A DNA stretch of 64,000 nucleotides from Nicotiana tabacum (Eukaryota; Streptophyta; Magnoliopsida; Solanales; Solanaceae). The DNA lies in contig NC_134087.1 in NCBI RefSeq assembly GCF_000715075.1, positions 102,277,161 to 102,341,160 on the forward strand, in the 5' to 3' direction. Positions 46,567 through 58,145 of this stretch are shown here, in pieces; position 1 is the first letter of the stretch, and the number at the start of each line of letters is the position of its first letter. The translations under genes and the position numbers were made by a program. Under the pieces are notes generated by a model. The model saw only the letters and a program-made list of their open reading frames with translations, was not told the DNA's origin and made no database searches.

Positions 46567-47025
46567 TAAAAGACAGACACTTAGAACTAGTTCTTCTATC
46601 TGGTTCATGTAGCTTCAGGTTCGCACACTTGAATCACACAAGAATTGCTTGCAAAATGCCTTGCTATTTTGCTCTCAACTCACGTTTAACTTCAGCTTTT
46701 GTGTGTACCTGTAAAGTGAGAACATCCTGCAATTTATAGAGTTAGTAGAATAGGAAATAACTAGAGTCCCAATGCCAAGGAAGAGTTCTAGTTATCTTCA
46801 ACTTCTATCCCCTCCCTTATCTTGATTAGTGTTCTCTTCGAGTAAGGAGTCATTATCCTTATCAATTATGCAATCTTTACGATCAGGAGATATCAGATAT
46901 AACCAGTTAAGATTATGTCCCTAACATGCATCCCATCTTTCCATGTCTGTGTACACTGTAGATGGACCTGGTTCATGCTGGAGTTCCTTTGTCAATCTTC
47001 AAAACAAACTTTAATTGGGCCAACA
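46567..47025 (-). repeat. Copia 5' LTR, outer part (right of the MULE)
   Basis: Ends in CCAACA at 47025, i.e. the element starts TGTTGG. With 11731-12164 it makes one LTR of about 890 bp. The next five bases (TTGTG) would be the target duplication, but the other copy is lost with the truncated 3' end. Confidence 0.7.
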
Positions 47026-47777
47026 TTGTGAAGCATTAAAACACGGATTTTAAATTATAAGTAAATGGGGATCATCATACTGAAAAACCTTAATACACTC
47101 AAACAAGGACGACCGCATAATAACACAAGTGAGAACTCTACCAGGGGAGTAAATTTTTAAGGGAAGTAATAACAAATATTTTATGCACGTTTATGAATTA
47201 CGTTAGGGTTAACACTTTTATCACCCTAATGTCAGATCTGTGGCCAAATTAAGTTTTCTAGCTCTAACGTAAAAATACAGTTTGTTGATGACTAATGATA
47301 TATGGATTAATAAAGCAAATTAAGAAAGATCAATGAAAAACATCGATATTCAAATGCTTCTATTTTAAGCTAACTAGTATATGCTTTTATAGGTTTGTTG
47401 ACTAAAACGTATTAGGCCTTTTTCTTAAACCAATTGAATAAGAAGATTTAGGGCAAATCCTAGCCAGAGATAATTTATTCTAGATCTGAGATAGAGGATA
47501 TGAATAAACAATCATGATTGAACATAAAATTTGATTACAGTTGCGATTAATTATCATAATGTAAGAAATAGATGATTACTCCAATAATATCAAATGATAA
47601 GGGAAAATACATTAATGAAAAGAGTCACCATTCTTGAACAAGACCGACATTTGTGCATTTGATAAAGTTGAATTATAGATGGACACTGAGATTCTAAGCT
47701 CTTATCTCTTTTTCGGCGAGGAGCCTGAGATTTTTGGAATATCTTCACTTCTAGAGAGATGAATATGTTTTTGTGTG
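47026..47777. other. AT-rich flank between the copia LTR and TC, no gene seen
   Basis: No coding, RNA or repeat was recognised. It continues at 62794 after TC. It could be host intergenic DNA or part of an LTR of the element that begins near 63539. Confidence 0.5.
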
Positions 47778-47782
47778 TGAGT
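47778..47782. repeat. TC target site duplication, left copy
   Basis: TGAGT, identical to 62789-62793. Confidence 0.93.
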
Positions 47783-50722
47783 TGTCACACCTCCTTTTTC
47801 CGCACCCGCAGGGCGCAAGGGAGTTTTTTCCAATTAAAGGACAATCGAAATGGGATTTGTTTAATTATTTCAGAGTCGCCACTTGGGAGATTTAGGGTGT
47901 CCCAAGTCACCAATTTTATTCCCGAATCGAGGAAAAGAATGACTCTATATTACGGTCTGCGTACCAGAAATCCGGATAAGGAATTCTGTTAACCCGGGAG
48001 AAGGTGTTAGGCATTCCCGAGTTCCGTGGTTCTAGCACGGTCGCTCAACTGTTATATTTGGCTTATTTATCTGATTTTTAATACAATATGAACTTATGTG
48101 CAAATTTTAACTTTTAACCGCTTTATTATTATTGTTTTTACAAGAATGTGAACATCGCTTAAAACACGTCTTTGGACTGCGTCACATGAAATGCACCCAC
48201 AATCCGGAACGCATTTTATTTGATGTTTTGAGATTTGGATTTGGGTCGCATGAAATGCACACCCGAGTTTAAGAAAATTAAATTATTAAAGGTGCGCCTA
48301 AAGAGACTATCGCGTTATTATTTTGTGGAGGCCGTGAAATTCGCTAAACGACCCTCCTGAATTCTAAGTAATTTTTAAACAAGTATTTACTGAGGGCCCC
48401 ACGATTTGTGTTGTTATTCGGCGAGGCTCATCTCATGCTTATTTTTTAAAAGGAATTTGCAACGTCATGGAAATGCATCTCATACCACGTCACAGTCAAT
48501 GTACCCGTGATTAGAGGCACATTTCGATTTCGTTGAGATTTGGATTTGGGTCACATAAATGTGCACCCGAGTTTAGGGAGATAACGTCATTAAAGGCGCG
48601 CCTAAAGCAACTAGCGCATTATTATTTTTGGGTAGGGCCGTGAAACTTGCTAAACGGCCCGTCCTGGAATCTAAGTATTTAATATATACATTTAGAGGGC
48701 CCCGCGGCTTGTGCATTTTTTTTTATTTTTTTTTATTTTTGCGAGGCTCGTCTCATTTTCACTTTTTAAGGGCAAACTTAAAACAACTACGATTTCCTAC
48801 TAGTGAAGCCATCCGAGATTAAAAAAAAAACGATTCTAACAGGTAATAATATCCATGGTAAAAATGAAAAATAGAATAACCTCGTTCATATGCTCACATT
48901 TACTTTAAGCATGCAGTAACTAAACATAAAATACCATTTTTAACACAACAACAAAAATTGCATTGTTGACATTCATACATATCGAATATTTTCATTTATT
49001 GCCTTGAACCATAATATGCAAAATGAATGAAATGAAACAAAGGATGAAGAACACCAACCTTCGAACCTCGACAATCCTAGAACGACAAACAGTGCTTCCT
49101 ACGGAACTCGAACCGGACTTCACTAAACAAGGAACAACCAACGAAAACCCCGGAACAAACTCGACGCACCGGACCTCGACTCAACCTTTGGACCTTGGAC
49201 TGGAACTCGACCTCAACACAAGGTCGAGCAGCTCACCTCCATGAACTCCGGCTCAGCTAGTGGCGTGAAGCTGACGGACTGTTTAGTCGACGATTGTGGG
49301 GGTCGACGGGCAGTGTTTAATGGTGACGGGGTGATGGTTGTCGACTGGAAAATGACGAGGGCGTTGGTTGCGACAGTAGGGTGGGTTGTTTGGGCAGTGG
49401 TTGACGCGGGGAGCTTAGAGGTGGTAGGCTAGGTAGCGGGCAGCAATGGTGTTCGGACGTAGGGTCGACGAAGGGTGGTGGACGCAGCCGGTGATCGTTT
49501 GGGTGGTGGTTATGGTGTTTGGGCGATGGTGTTTGGACGTGAAGGTGACGACGCTGCTGCTACTCGTCGGGCTGGGTAGTGATGACGGTGGAGGAGGGTG
49601 GTCCGCGAGGTTGAGTTGGTGGTTTTGTTGGCGATGGAGGTGGTTGTTTGGGTGAGGGTTTTCGTTGGTTTTGGTCCGGTGGACTGCTTGGCGACGGGGG
49701 GTGGTGGCGCGATTGGTTTGGGTTGGGACGGGGTGGTGTTTTGGTGCTGGGGAAGTCCGGAAATGGAGTCCCTTTCTTAGTAGGGTTTTTCTTCTTCTTC
49801 TTTATAAGAAGAAGATGATGAACAGTACTCTCTTTTCAAAATTTCCCTTCCAAGTCTTTTGTTCGTTTTTTTTCAGTAGGTTCCTCTCCAATTTTCAAAA
49901 GTCCCCTTTTTTCAACTTTTCCAAAAGTCCTCCAAAGTATGTCCGTTCCTTTTTGCTTTTGTCCGTGTTTTGTACTGGGTTTTGCCCAGAAAAATGAGCC
50001 CACGCGTGGTGGGGTTTGAGGCATATGTCCCCCACGCATGGTGGGGTTCCCCATGTGTCCTGGACACTGTTTATTATGGGCTAGGTCCGAAAATTAGGCC
50101 TGAAACCGGGTAGTTTAAACCCGAATATTATTCTTTTGCCCGAACCCGAGAAATAGGAACACGTTGCTTAACTAGTCCTATGTAAGCAAAATAACTACCA
50201 AAAGATAAGACTAGTATTTAAACAAAACTATATCTTTTTTAAATATTTTTCAAGGTTTAAAATAGCTACAAAATATTAATAAAACTGTATTTTTTGTAAT
50301 TTTCGTTTTAAAATATTAAGATAAAATATGAGGTAATATTTTTGTATTTTTTCAAAGTTAAAATGACTATAGAATATTAATAAAATTATTTTTGTAATTT
50401 TCGTTTTTAATAAAGACAAAAATATGAAGTAATATTTTTGTATTTTTTCAAAATTATAATGACTGCAAACATTAATAGAACTATATTTTTTGTAATTTTC
50501 GAATTTATATAAAGTACCAAAATAAAGTGCAATTTTTGATTTTTTCAAGTTTATGAGGGATACATAAACTAAAATTTATATATATACTTTTTTTGTAATT
50601 TTTTCTTTTGCGAGAAAAAAAATAAAGTAAAAATAGTCAAAATAGCTATATTAGTCCTAAATTAAATATTTAAGCTAAGAATGTAAAAATTCTCGGGGAG
50701 GGTCAAAAATCACGTGCTTACA
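47783..50722 (-). repeat. TC 3' LTR (2940 bp)
   Basis: Complement of an LTR beginning TGTAAGCACGTGATTTTTGA and ending AGGAGGTGTGACA. It contains an internal duplication of about 305 bp period (48180-48460 and 48485-48780). The GC-rich open frames at 49023-49997 are identical in the other LTR and have no known product. Confidence 0.93.
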
Positions 50723-50732
50723 GCTGCCCCTC
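50723..50732 (-). other. TC polypurine tract
   Basis: GAGGGGCAGC on the minus strand directly before the 3' LTR, as in TA. Confidence 0.85.
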
Positions 50733-50854
50733 TTTGACTGGAAACGCGAAGAGTTTTCCGACAAAGAACGACTAGACGTGTTTTTGACCCGACCATTACT
50801 TGGACGGACTACACTTAAGGAAAGGGAGGGAATGTGACCGAGCCCTGGTATCTG

Positions 50855-50903
50855 AGCTGCCTACATATCCTTGGTTATACAGGAATCAGGCCACGTGTAG
50901 TTC
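50855..50903 (-). other. Hairpin motif H5 (upstream of the 3' LTR)
   Basis: Minus strand: outer stem CTACA/TGTAG, inner stem TCCT/AGGA. It lies about 130 nt before the 3' LTR, as H4 does in TA, and shares H4's outer-stem variant. Confidence 0.8.
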
Positions 50904-51600
50904 GGGAATGGGAGAGATAGTGAAGTGTACCGAGGTGAAGAGCCGATCGAGGTGCCGTTCCGTTGAGGTTCCGGTCCGCGGTCCTGTCATTACAACAAAA
51001 TGAAAACTGAAAAAGACTAACTAAACCTATCAGCTACTTGTTACAAGGATTCCTATCTTCAAGTCTTCTGAAACTTGGTCTTGAGTCTTGAATGGTGCTT
51101 CATACAGACTTTGGATCTGAACCTTGATACTTGCTAGATGTAGGCGCTAGTTCTTGAGCAGACCACATTTGTTCTCCACATACGTGCTTCGGATTCATTC
51201 ATTTTTCTCTTTTTCTTTTTTCTTCCTTTTTTTTTTGTTTTTGTGACTAGCTTTTGTTGACCCTCTCAGACTGTTGACTCGCATTCTTGGGGCGAGATTC
51301 TTGTTGCTTCTATCTTGGATTGAGTGCTGGGGACTTCTATCGTAGCCTTCTGCCTTCCAATGGGTTGCGGCTTGACTTTGAACGATGTTCCGCTGTTCTA
51401 CAGGCGGACCCCTAACTTCTTCAATCTTCGGCGTACAACAACCCCCGCTCTATAGGCAGGCTCCTGACAACCAAAACAAACAACACAAATGAAATTTCCT
51501 AACCCAGTTTGCACTAGGAAAGTTTATGAGTCATTAGCAAAATTGTAACTCATTGATACTACTGATGCAGTGCTGAGAGTGAACTAAACACTAGACTAGG
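50904..51600 (-). other. TC internal DNA between H5 and the tandem repeats
   Basis: No coding seen. Degenerate copies of the 'ggtgggcgcctg' word appear near 51397-51465. A T-rich tract lies at 51200-51245. Confidence 0.55.
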
Positions 51601-51868
51601 ATGTATTCCCTTGTTATACAGGTGGGCGCCTAATTTCAATGCTTGAAATGTAAGGACTGAAATGTATTCCTCTGTTCTATGGGCGGGCTCCCAATTTCAA
51701 CACTTGAAATAAAAACTGGAATGTATTCCTCTCGTTATACAGGTGGGCGCCTGGAACTTGAAATGCAAATACTGAAATGTATTCCTCTCGTTATGCAGGT
51801 GGGCGCCTGGAACTTGAAATGCAAATACTGAAATATATTCCTCTCGTTATGCAGGTGGGCGCCTGGGT
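51601..51868 (-). repeat. TC tandem repeat family 1 (about 56-60 bp, five copies)
   Basis: Each unit (plus strand) has ATGTATTCCTCTCGTTATAC and CAGGTGGGCGCCTGG. It is related to the TA 48-bp unit in inverse orientation, consistent with TC being on the minus strand. More copies lie at 53345-53545. Confidence 0.85.
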
Positions 51869-52715
51869 TTAAGATTTTGATCCTAGGAGAAAGTTCATCA
51901 GACTAGGTCATTTTTTGTTTTTGGTTATCTTAGGAGAAAGATTCATCAGACTAAGATTTTGATCCTAGGAGAAGGTTCGTCAGACTAGGTCTCTATCTTA
52001 GGAGAAAAATTCATCGGACTAAGATTTTGATCCTAGGAGAAGGTTCATCAGACTAGGTCATTTTCTTTTTGGTATCTCAGGAGAAAGATTCATCAGACTG
52101 AGATTTTGATCCTAGGAGAAGGTTCGTCAGACTAGGTCTCTATCTTAGGAGAAAAGTTCGTCAGACTAAGATTTTGATCCTAGGAGAAGGTTCATCAGAC
52201 TAGGTTTTTTTTTCTTTTGGTATCTCAGGAGAAAGATTCATCAGACTGAGATTTTGATCCTAGGAGAAGGTTCGTCAGACTAGGTCTCTATCTTAGGAGA
52301 AAAATTCATCGGACTAAGATTTTGATCCTAGGAGAAGGTTCATCAGACTAGGTCTCTATCTTAGGAGAAAAATTCATCGGACTAAGATTTTGATCCTAGG
52401 AGAAGGTTCGTCAGACTAGGTCATTTTTGTTTTTGGTATCTCAGGAGAAAGATTCATCAGACTGAGATTTGATCCTAGGAGAAGGTTCGTCAGACTAGGT
52501 CTCTATCTTAGGAGAAAAATTCATCGGACTAAGATTTTGATCCTAGGAGAAGGTTCGTCAGACTAGGTCATTTTTTGTTTTTGGTATCTCAGGAGAAAGA
52601 TTCATCAGACTGAGATTTGATCCTAGGAGAAGGTTCGTCAGACTAGGTCTCTATCTTAGGAGAAAAATTCATCCTAGGAGAAGGTTCATCAGACTAGGTC
52701 TTTTATTTTTGTTTG
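51869..52715 (-). repeat. TC tandem repeat family 2 (about a dozen units)
   Basis: Units alternate CCTAGGAGAAGGTTCRTCAG/ACTAGG with CTTAGGAGAAAAATTCATCG/GACTAAG, period about 70-75 bp for the pair. CCTAG/CTAGG at unit ends can pair. Spacers are TTTTTGTTTTTGG-like. Confidence 0.88.
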
Positions 52716-52744
52716 TTATTTTTTTTTGTTTGTTATCTTTAACA

Positions 52745-53345
52745 ACCACTTAGGAGGAAATGCGTCTCCTACGGGTGAAACTAAAACTTAAACTTAGGAG
52801 GAAATGCGTCTCCTATGGGTAAAACTTAAACTTAGGAGGAAATGCGTCTCCTATGGGTAAACTTAAACTTAGGAGGAAATGCATCTCCTATGGGTAAACT
52901 TAAACTTAGGAGGAAATGCATCTCCTATGGGTAAAAATAAAACAAAACGAGGAGGAAATGTGTCTCCTATGGGTGAACTCTAACGATTTCAAACTAGGAA
53001 GTGCGTCTCCTATTAATGAAACCTTTGCTTTCTCTTTTTTTTTTTTTTTATTTTGAATTATTTACTTACCTGTGTTGTCCTCCCTCGAAACTGTTGGGGA
53101 TTATTTAGATGGGGATGGCTTTTACCTTTTTAATTTTTTCATTATTATCTTTTTATTCCTCTTTTTTTTTTGATTTTTTTTTTTATCAACCACTTAGGAG
53201 GAAATGCATCTCCTACGGGTGAAACTAAAATGAACTTAGGAGGAAATGCGTCTCCTAGGGGGTAAACTTAAACTTAGGAGGAAATGCGTCTCCTATGGGT
53301 AAAACTAAAACAAACTTAGGAGGAAATGCATCTCCTATGGGTAAA
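52745..53345 (-). repeat. TC tandem repeat family 3 (about eleven units in two blocks)
   Basis: Core TAGGAGGAAATGCGTCTCCT and A, period about 36-45 bp, at 52745-53010 and 53190-53345. The blocks are separated by a T-rich tract. TAGGAG/CTCCTA forms a stem in every unit. Confidence 0.88.
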
Positions 53346-53545
53346 GACACAAAATGTATTCCCTTATTATACAGGTGGGCGCCTAATGGTAAAGACACAA
53401 AATGTATTCCCTTATTATACAGGTGGGCGCCTAAAATATGAAATGCGCAGACAAAAGTATTCCTCTCGTTATTTAGGTGGGCGCCTGTCTAGAAATTTAA
53501 AGACTGAAATGTATTCCTCTCGTTATTCAGGTGGGCGCCTGTCTT
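53345..53545 (-). repeat. TC tandem repeat family 1, second block
   Basis: Four units with TTATACAGGTGGGCGCCTAA or close variants, last two with the CTCTCGTTATT form. Confidence 0.85.
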
Positions 53546-53568
53546 TAACAATAACTTTGAAAATAAAA

Positions 53569-53960
53569 TCCTATTCGAGGGCGGATGAACCCAAAATATC
53601 CTATTCGAGGGCGGATGAACCCGACAGATCCTATTTGAGGGCGGATGAACCCAACAGATCCTATTTGAGGGCGGATGAACCCAACATATCCTATTTGAGG
53701 GCGGATGAACCCAACATATCCTATTTGAGGGCGGATGAACCCAACATATCCTATTTGAGGGCGGATGAACCCAACATATCCTATTTGAGGGCGGATGAAC
53801 CCGACAGATCCTATTTGAGGGCGGATGAACCCAACAGATCCTATTTGAGGGCGGATTAACCCGACATATCCTATTCGAGGGCGGATGAACCCAACAGATC
53901 CTATTTGAGGGCGGATGAACCCGACATATCCTATTTGAGGGCGGATGAACCCAAAATATC
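53569..53960 (-). repeat. TC tandem repeat family 4: 30-bp unit, 13 copies
   Basis: GCGGATGAACCC recurs every 30 bp exactly, 13 times (one GCGGATTAACCC). A 30-bp period keeps reading frames open: plus strand repeats SYLRADEPNI, minus strand repeats RICWVHPPSN. These frames have no start or context of a gene and are not called as CDS. Confidence 0.92.
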
Positions 53961-55531
53961 CTTAAGACTTGAAGATGTCTTACCTCGAATACTTGCTGGG
54001 GATTGGGATGAATTTTCATTTTCTACCTTCCCCATTTTTTATTATTTATTCTTTCTTTTTTTTAATTTATTTATTATTATTATTATTATTATTAGCTTCC
54101 TCCTTTGAAGTCTAACCGCTGAGGATACCGACTTTCCAACCTTGTGTTGGACCCCTCGCAACCGCTAGGGATAACACTTTTGAGGAATTATCTACTTACC
54201 TGCTAGGGATAACACTGTTGGGTAAAATGTTATCAGCTGGGGGTACCTGACTTCCAGAAAATTTTCTAAATGGAAGGAAAATTTTCTGCCCCAGTTTGAT
54301 AATATCCCTTGTGGCATGCAGTTCTGGCATCAATGCCATTTCCTTTACCTGTTTCAAATCAAACAAAATTGTTAGTTTAAAATATGGTGGTTGGTTGTGA
54401 TACTCCCAACGGGATGGCTTTTCCTCTTTTCCTTCCTTGCTTTGCGTTGCACAACTTGTTGGGGACGATTTTATTTGCTGGGTACAATCCCTTTCTGATG
54501 GGGATATCCCTCTTCTTTTGTGGCATAGCTCGGAAACTGGCATTTCCCCGACCTTTTAGTCTAGTATGGATTTCGCCAAATCATGCTCACTGCTCTCCTT
54601 GCTTTGTTCACGGGCCTTGGCCTTTGAGGTTTATAACCTTGGTTTTGGCAAGGATATCTCTCTTGACGCTCGTCAATCCTTTTGTCAATTCCCTTTGCTG
54701 GGGATATCTTTTTTGATACTGGCTTCGCGCTTGTTCCTTGTTGACTATACCATTTGGATATACTAGTCAAATCTCATCTTGGAAAGCTGATGGCATATTT
54801 TGAAGTCATTTCATACTTGTTCTGACCGGACAGACTCTATTGGGGAAATTTTTTTTATGAAAGGAGAAAGATAACAGAAACAAAATAAAAGACAAAGGAA
54901 ACGATGACTCTTTTACAAAAGAAACTATAAATAAAAACCTATCAAACGCAGATACCGACTCTAATGGCCATGACATGCATATGTGGCCTATCCTCTGCCG
55001 TCAATCATCTTTTAAGATCTTCCATTGGCGATTCCCCATCTGATTCTCACTCTTATTCGACTTGTAGTGCCGGAAGGGTTTTCACTATCAAGCCTCTCTC
55101 ATTTTGGTTTTCTCTCAGCTTTTATCGCCTTATGGTGTCTGTGAAGGTTTTCACCAATAAGACTCTCTCATTTGTATCACTTTCCAGCTGGGAATTTGGA
55201 GTGTTGCCGGCATGACTCTTTTTGTTGGAGATTAGAGTCCTTTCTGTTGTGGAAACAGAATGTTATGTTCGCCGGTAAGAATCTTATTTGTCTGACTTGG
55301 CATCTTTTGAAGACTGGTCAGAAGGTCTTTCTTTGGATCGTAATGTGGGTTTTGGATAGGGCTAGAAAGAAAGGGTATTAAAGGCTCAAAAATGAATCGA
55401 TTTCGGGTTATTAATTACAACCTTCGGAATTAGATTTATTTACAACAAACGCAACTTTTGCCCCAGTTTCTTGCTTGGGGATATTTTGATTGTTTTTTTT
55501 TCATTTTTCAAAACTATGACCGAGCCGTGAA
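53961..55531 (-). other. TC internal DNA with modules shared with TA
   Basis: (TTA)n microsatellite at 54068-54094, purine boxes (TGCCCCAGTTT on the plus strand) at 54287-54298 and 55459-55469, and the 55040-55172 module homologous to TA 36524-36620. Phrases such as 'gctggggat' recur through 54120-54720, suggesting old duplications. No gene recognised. Confidence 0.6.
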
Positions 55532-55574
55532 GCGCCTACGTATCCTCTTTGAGGAATCAGGTCAAACGTAGTTC
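55532..55574 (-). other. Hairpin motif H6
   Basis: Minus strand: outer stem CTACG/CGTAG, inner stem TCCTC/GAGGA with loop AAA. Both perfect. Confidence 0.8.
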
Positions 55575-56918
55575 CCAATTCCTCTTCTCCATTTGACTTT
55601 CTTTTTTTTCTTTTTATCAATTTTCTTTTCTTTTCTCTTTTCATTTCTCCTTTCTTTTTGTCGTTTTTTCTTTCTCTCTTTTTTCTTTTATTCTTCTTTT
55701 TCCATTTTGTTGTTTTCTTTTCTCTTACCCGCCATGCTTGCGTATTTTATTCGTTGCTACCAACTCCGAACGAGGGGTATGAAAGAAAATAAATAAGGCT
55801 CAAAAGGGGTAACGAAGGATAAAGTGTTTGGGTAGCAGAACAAAATGCCTTCGTCATTCCGGTCTTCAAAACATGCCAAGTGCAAACAACACAATTTAAA
55901 TTTGTAGTCTCTTCTGATGGTGCTGGACTTGACAATTATATTCAACATCTGTTTGTTCATTTGTCACTTCTAAAGCACCGTTGGGCGACACTCTCATTCT
56001 CATTATTATGAACGACCCTCATGCCAATTTAGGCGAATCTTTCTTTAACAGTTTTCTTTGTATTTAACTTGCCCCAGTTCCACATGACTCGGGCTTCAAA
56101 TAATCTCAAACCGTCCTTATTTCTTTAAATGGTTTGATCGCCTTTCTGGGGTTTTGTGATTAACTTTAAAGACTAGGCCCAAACTGTGTGCGCATGTCAT
56201 GTCCCTAGAATCGGCATTGAACAAAAAATGATAAAAGGACTAAACAAAAAGATGACTGGAAATAATAAAAGACCGAATTTTGTATTAGACTACCGGTGAA
56301 ATGGTTTGAATAACAAACAAATGAAATAAAAATCCTAAACAACCTGGACAAAACTAAAACAAACCGCTATGACAAAACGGAAAGATAAGCGGAAAGATAT
56401 TGACACAAAACAAAATCCGAATTACAATCCTAATAATCCGAACAAACAGGAATGACAACAAAATAAGCCACCAACTGCTTCTTTCTTGTTAACCAAGGAA
56501 CGGAGCGTCCTCCCATTTTATCAAAATTGGCCTTTTAACCACTGAGCTTTGCATCAATACTGCCAAGACCATTACCAGCTTCCATATCTCCGTCAACAAG
56601 TTTCCAACAGGATTCGAGTGCTTCTGTCATCAGGCTTGATCCCCGCAGAGTGTGCATCATGAGGTGCAAGTAAAGGATTCTGGGTGTCATTGTCCGGCTT
56701 ACCACAAACCAACCACCTTAACTTATTTGCAAAACAAACAGGTTAGAATGGACTCAGTCGGTCCTCATTATTGACAACATCTTTTCTTTTTTTTTTCTTT
56801 CTTTTTTTCATTCTTTTTCTTTTCATTTTTTCATTTTTTTTTCATTTCGTTTTTTTCATTCTTTTTTTTTCATTCTCTTTTTCCATTCTTTTTTTTTGTT
56901 GTGGTCGAATCTTATGGA
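55575..56918 (-). other. TC internal DNA, T/C-rich tracts
   Basis: Pyrimidine tracts at 55590-55720 and 56775-56900 on the plus strand, a purine box at 56069-56079, otherwise undistinguished AT-rich DNA. No coding seen. Confidence 0.55.
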
Positions 56919-56966
56919 GATTGCCTACGTATCATGACCCCGCATGAATCAGACCTTGCGTAGTTC
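56919..56966 (-). other. Hairpin motif H7
   Basis: Minus strand: outer stem CTACG/CGTAG, inner stem TCATG/CATGA with loop CGGGGT. The following AATCT...AGATT can also pair. Confidence 0.8.
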
Positions 56967-57349
56967 GTGCCAATAAAAGATAAACAATAATAAACATTTT
57001 TTCACAATTTCCATTTTTCACAATTTTCAAAAGATTTATAAACTTCCAAACAAATGGCCAACTTTCTTCCTCCGTTTGCTAATTTTAACCAAATGGTTAT
57101 TTTTGCAAATGTGGTCCCTTCCAATTCTCACATGAATTCTGAGACCGGGGAGGATTATTTTGACACTTTACAAACTTGTCCATTCTTTTACGAAAACAAC
57201 CCTTCGACAACTGAAAGATTATTCTAAGGCTATTTCGGCAAGAACGGTTTAAGACGCGGCCGAAGATGGCTCGGCTTATTATGACAAAAGACGGTATTCA
57301 CATGACCGCTGACCCTTTGATTTTTTTTTCCTTTCAAAATTACAATAAA

Positions 57350-57760
57350 AGACTTGGCGTTGTAAACACGGCCCTTCAGCGCCTCGGGGACGAAGATTTA
57401 TAAGGTTGCGTGGGTCCATATCTCAAAATGACCCAAAGGTGGCTGTTTATGCCAAGTCAGCCTTCCGGCGTCCCTTTCGGGAAAATTCGGCCCTTTTTAT
57501 GACAAAACAACATCACCTGACTTATTTATAACTCTTTTTTATCGTTTTTCAAATGAGAAAAGTCAATATTGCAAACACGACCTTTCAACGTCTCGGGGAC
57601 GAAGATTTTTAGGCTGTGGGGGTCAACTGGACCAAACCTTAAACATGACCCAAAAGTGGCTGTTTATGCAAAGTCAGCCTTCCGGCGTCCCTTTCGGGAA
57701 CATTCGGCTATGTCTTGATAAAACAACGTCACCCGACTTCTTTATGACAAAACTAAAATT
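57350..57760 (-). repeat. Tandem duplication of about 220 bp in TC
   Basis: Two copies share CGGGGACGAAGATTT, GTGGCTGTTTATGC and CAGCCTTCCGGCGTCCCTTT, the second starting near 57570. No coding recognised. Confidence 0.85.
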
Positions 57761-57906
57761 TGACATGTATTTTTTTTTATTATTATTATTTGTTTTTTGG
57801 CCTTTTTTAGCAAAAGGTGGGGTGGACATCACCCGACTTATTTATGACAAGATTAAAATTTTTGATTTTTAGCTATTTTAGCAAAAGGTGGGGTTGGACC
57901 CGATGA

Positions 57907-57955
57907 GGGTTGCCTACGTATCTCACATCCGGTGAGAATCAAACCCGCGTAGTTC
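57907..57955 (-). other. Hairpin motif H8
   Basis: Minus strand: outer stem CTACG/CGTAG, inner stem TCTCAC/GTGAGA with loop CGGAT. Part of a duplication with H9. Confidence 0.8.
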
Positions 57956-58145
57956 GGGCGAATAAACTATTTTTGAGAGGACCCTTTTCCATTTTCTATA
58001 TTTTTTATATTTTTTTATTATTATTATTTTCACAACAAACAAATAGACTATTATTCTATTATTTTTTCATTTATAACAAACAAACGAATTAACGAAAAAC
58101 ATAAAACATTCCTTCTTTTTGAGAAGGTGGGGTTGGACCCGATGA

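Larger units (their letters stand above)
7501..47025 (-). mobile_element. Ty1/copia element, decayed, 3' truncated, split by the MULE
   Basis: Read on the minus strand from 47025 leftward the order is 5' LTR (46567-47025 plus 11731-12164), primer site, gag, protease, integrase, then RT. The span includes the whole MULE with its cargo (12165-46557). The LTR ends are TG...CA (TGTTGG start at 47025; end at 11731). RNase H and the 3' LTR are missing because the element stops at 7501 against E1. The gag and integrase style resembles Solanaceae SIRE or Tork copies, but the lineage is uncertain. Confidence 0.85.

Noticed and set aside
49023..49997. Several GC-rich open frames that could be a host gene
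   Set aside because: The same frames recur exactly at 61089-62063 because both lie in the LTRs of TC; no known domain.
51869..53960. Regular direct repeats resembling a CRISPR array
   Set aside because: Plant retroelement context, no unique spacers, no cas genes, units differ by drift.
53326..54019. Open frames of 177 and 176 codons on opposite strands
   Set aside because: Both are the 30-bp array and neighbouring repeats; no gene context.
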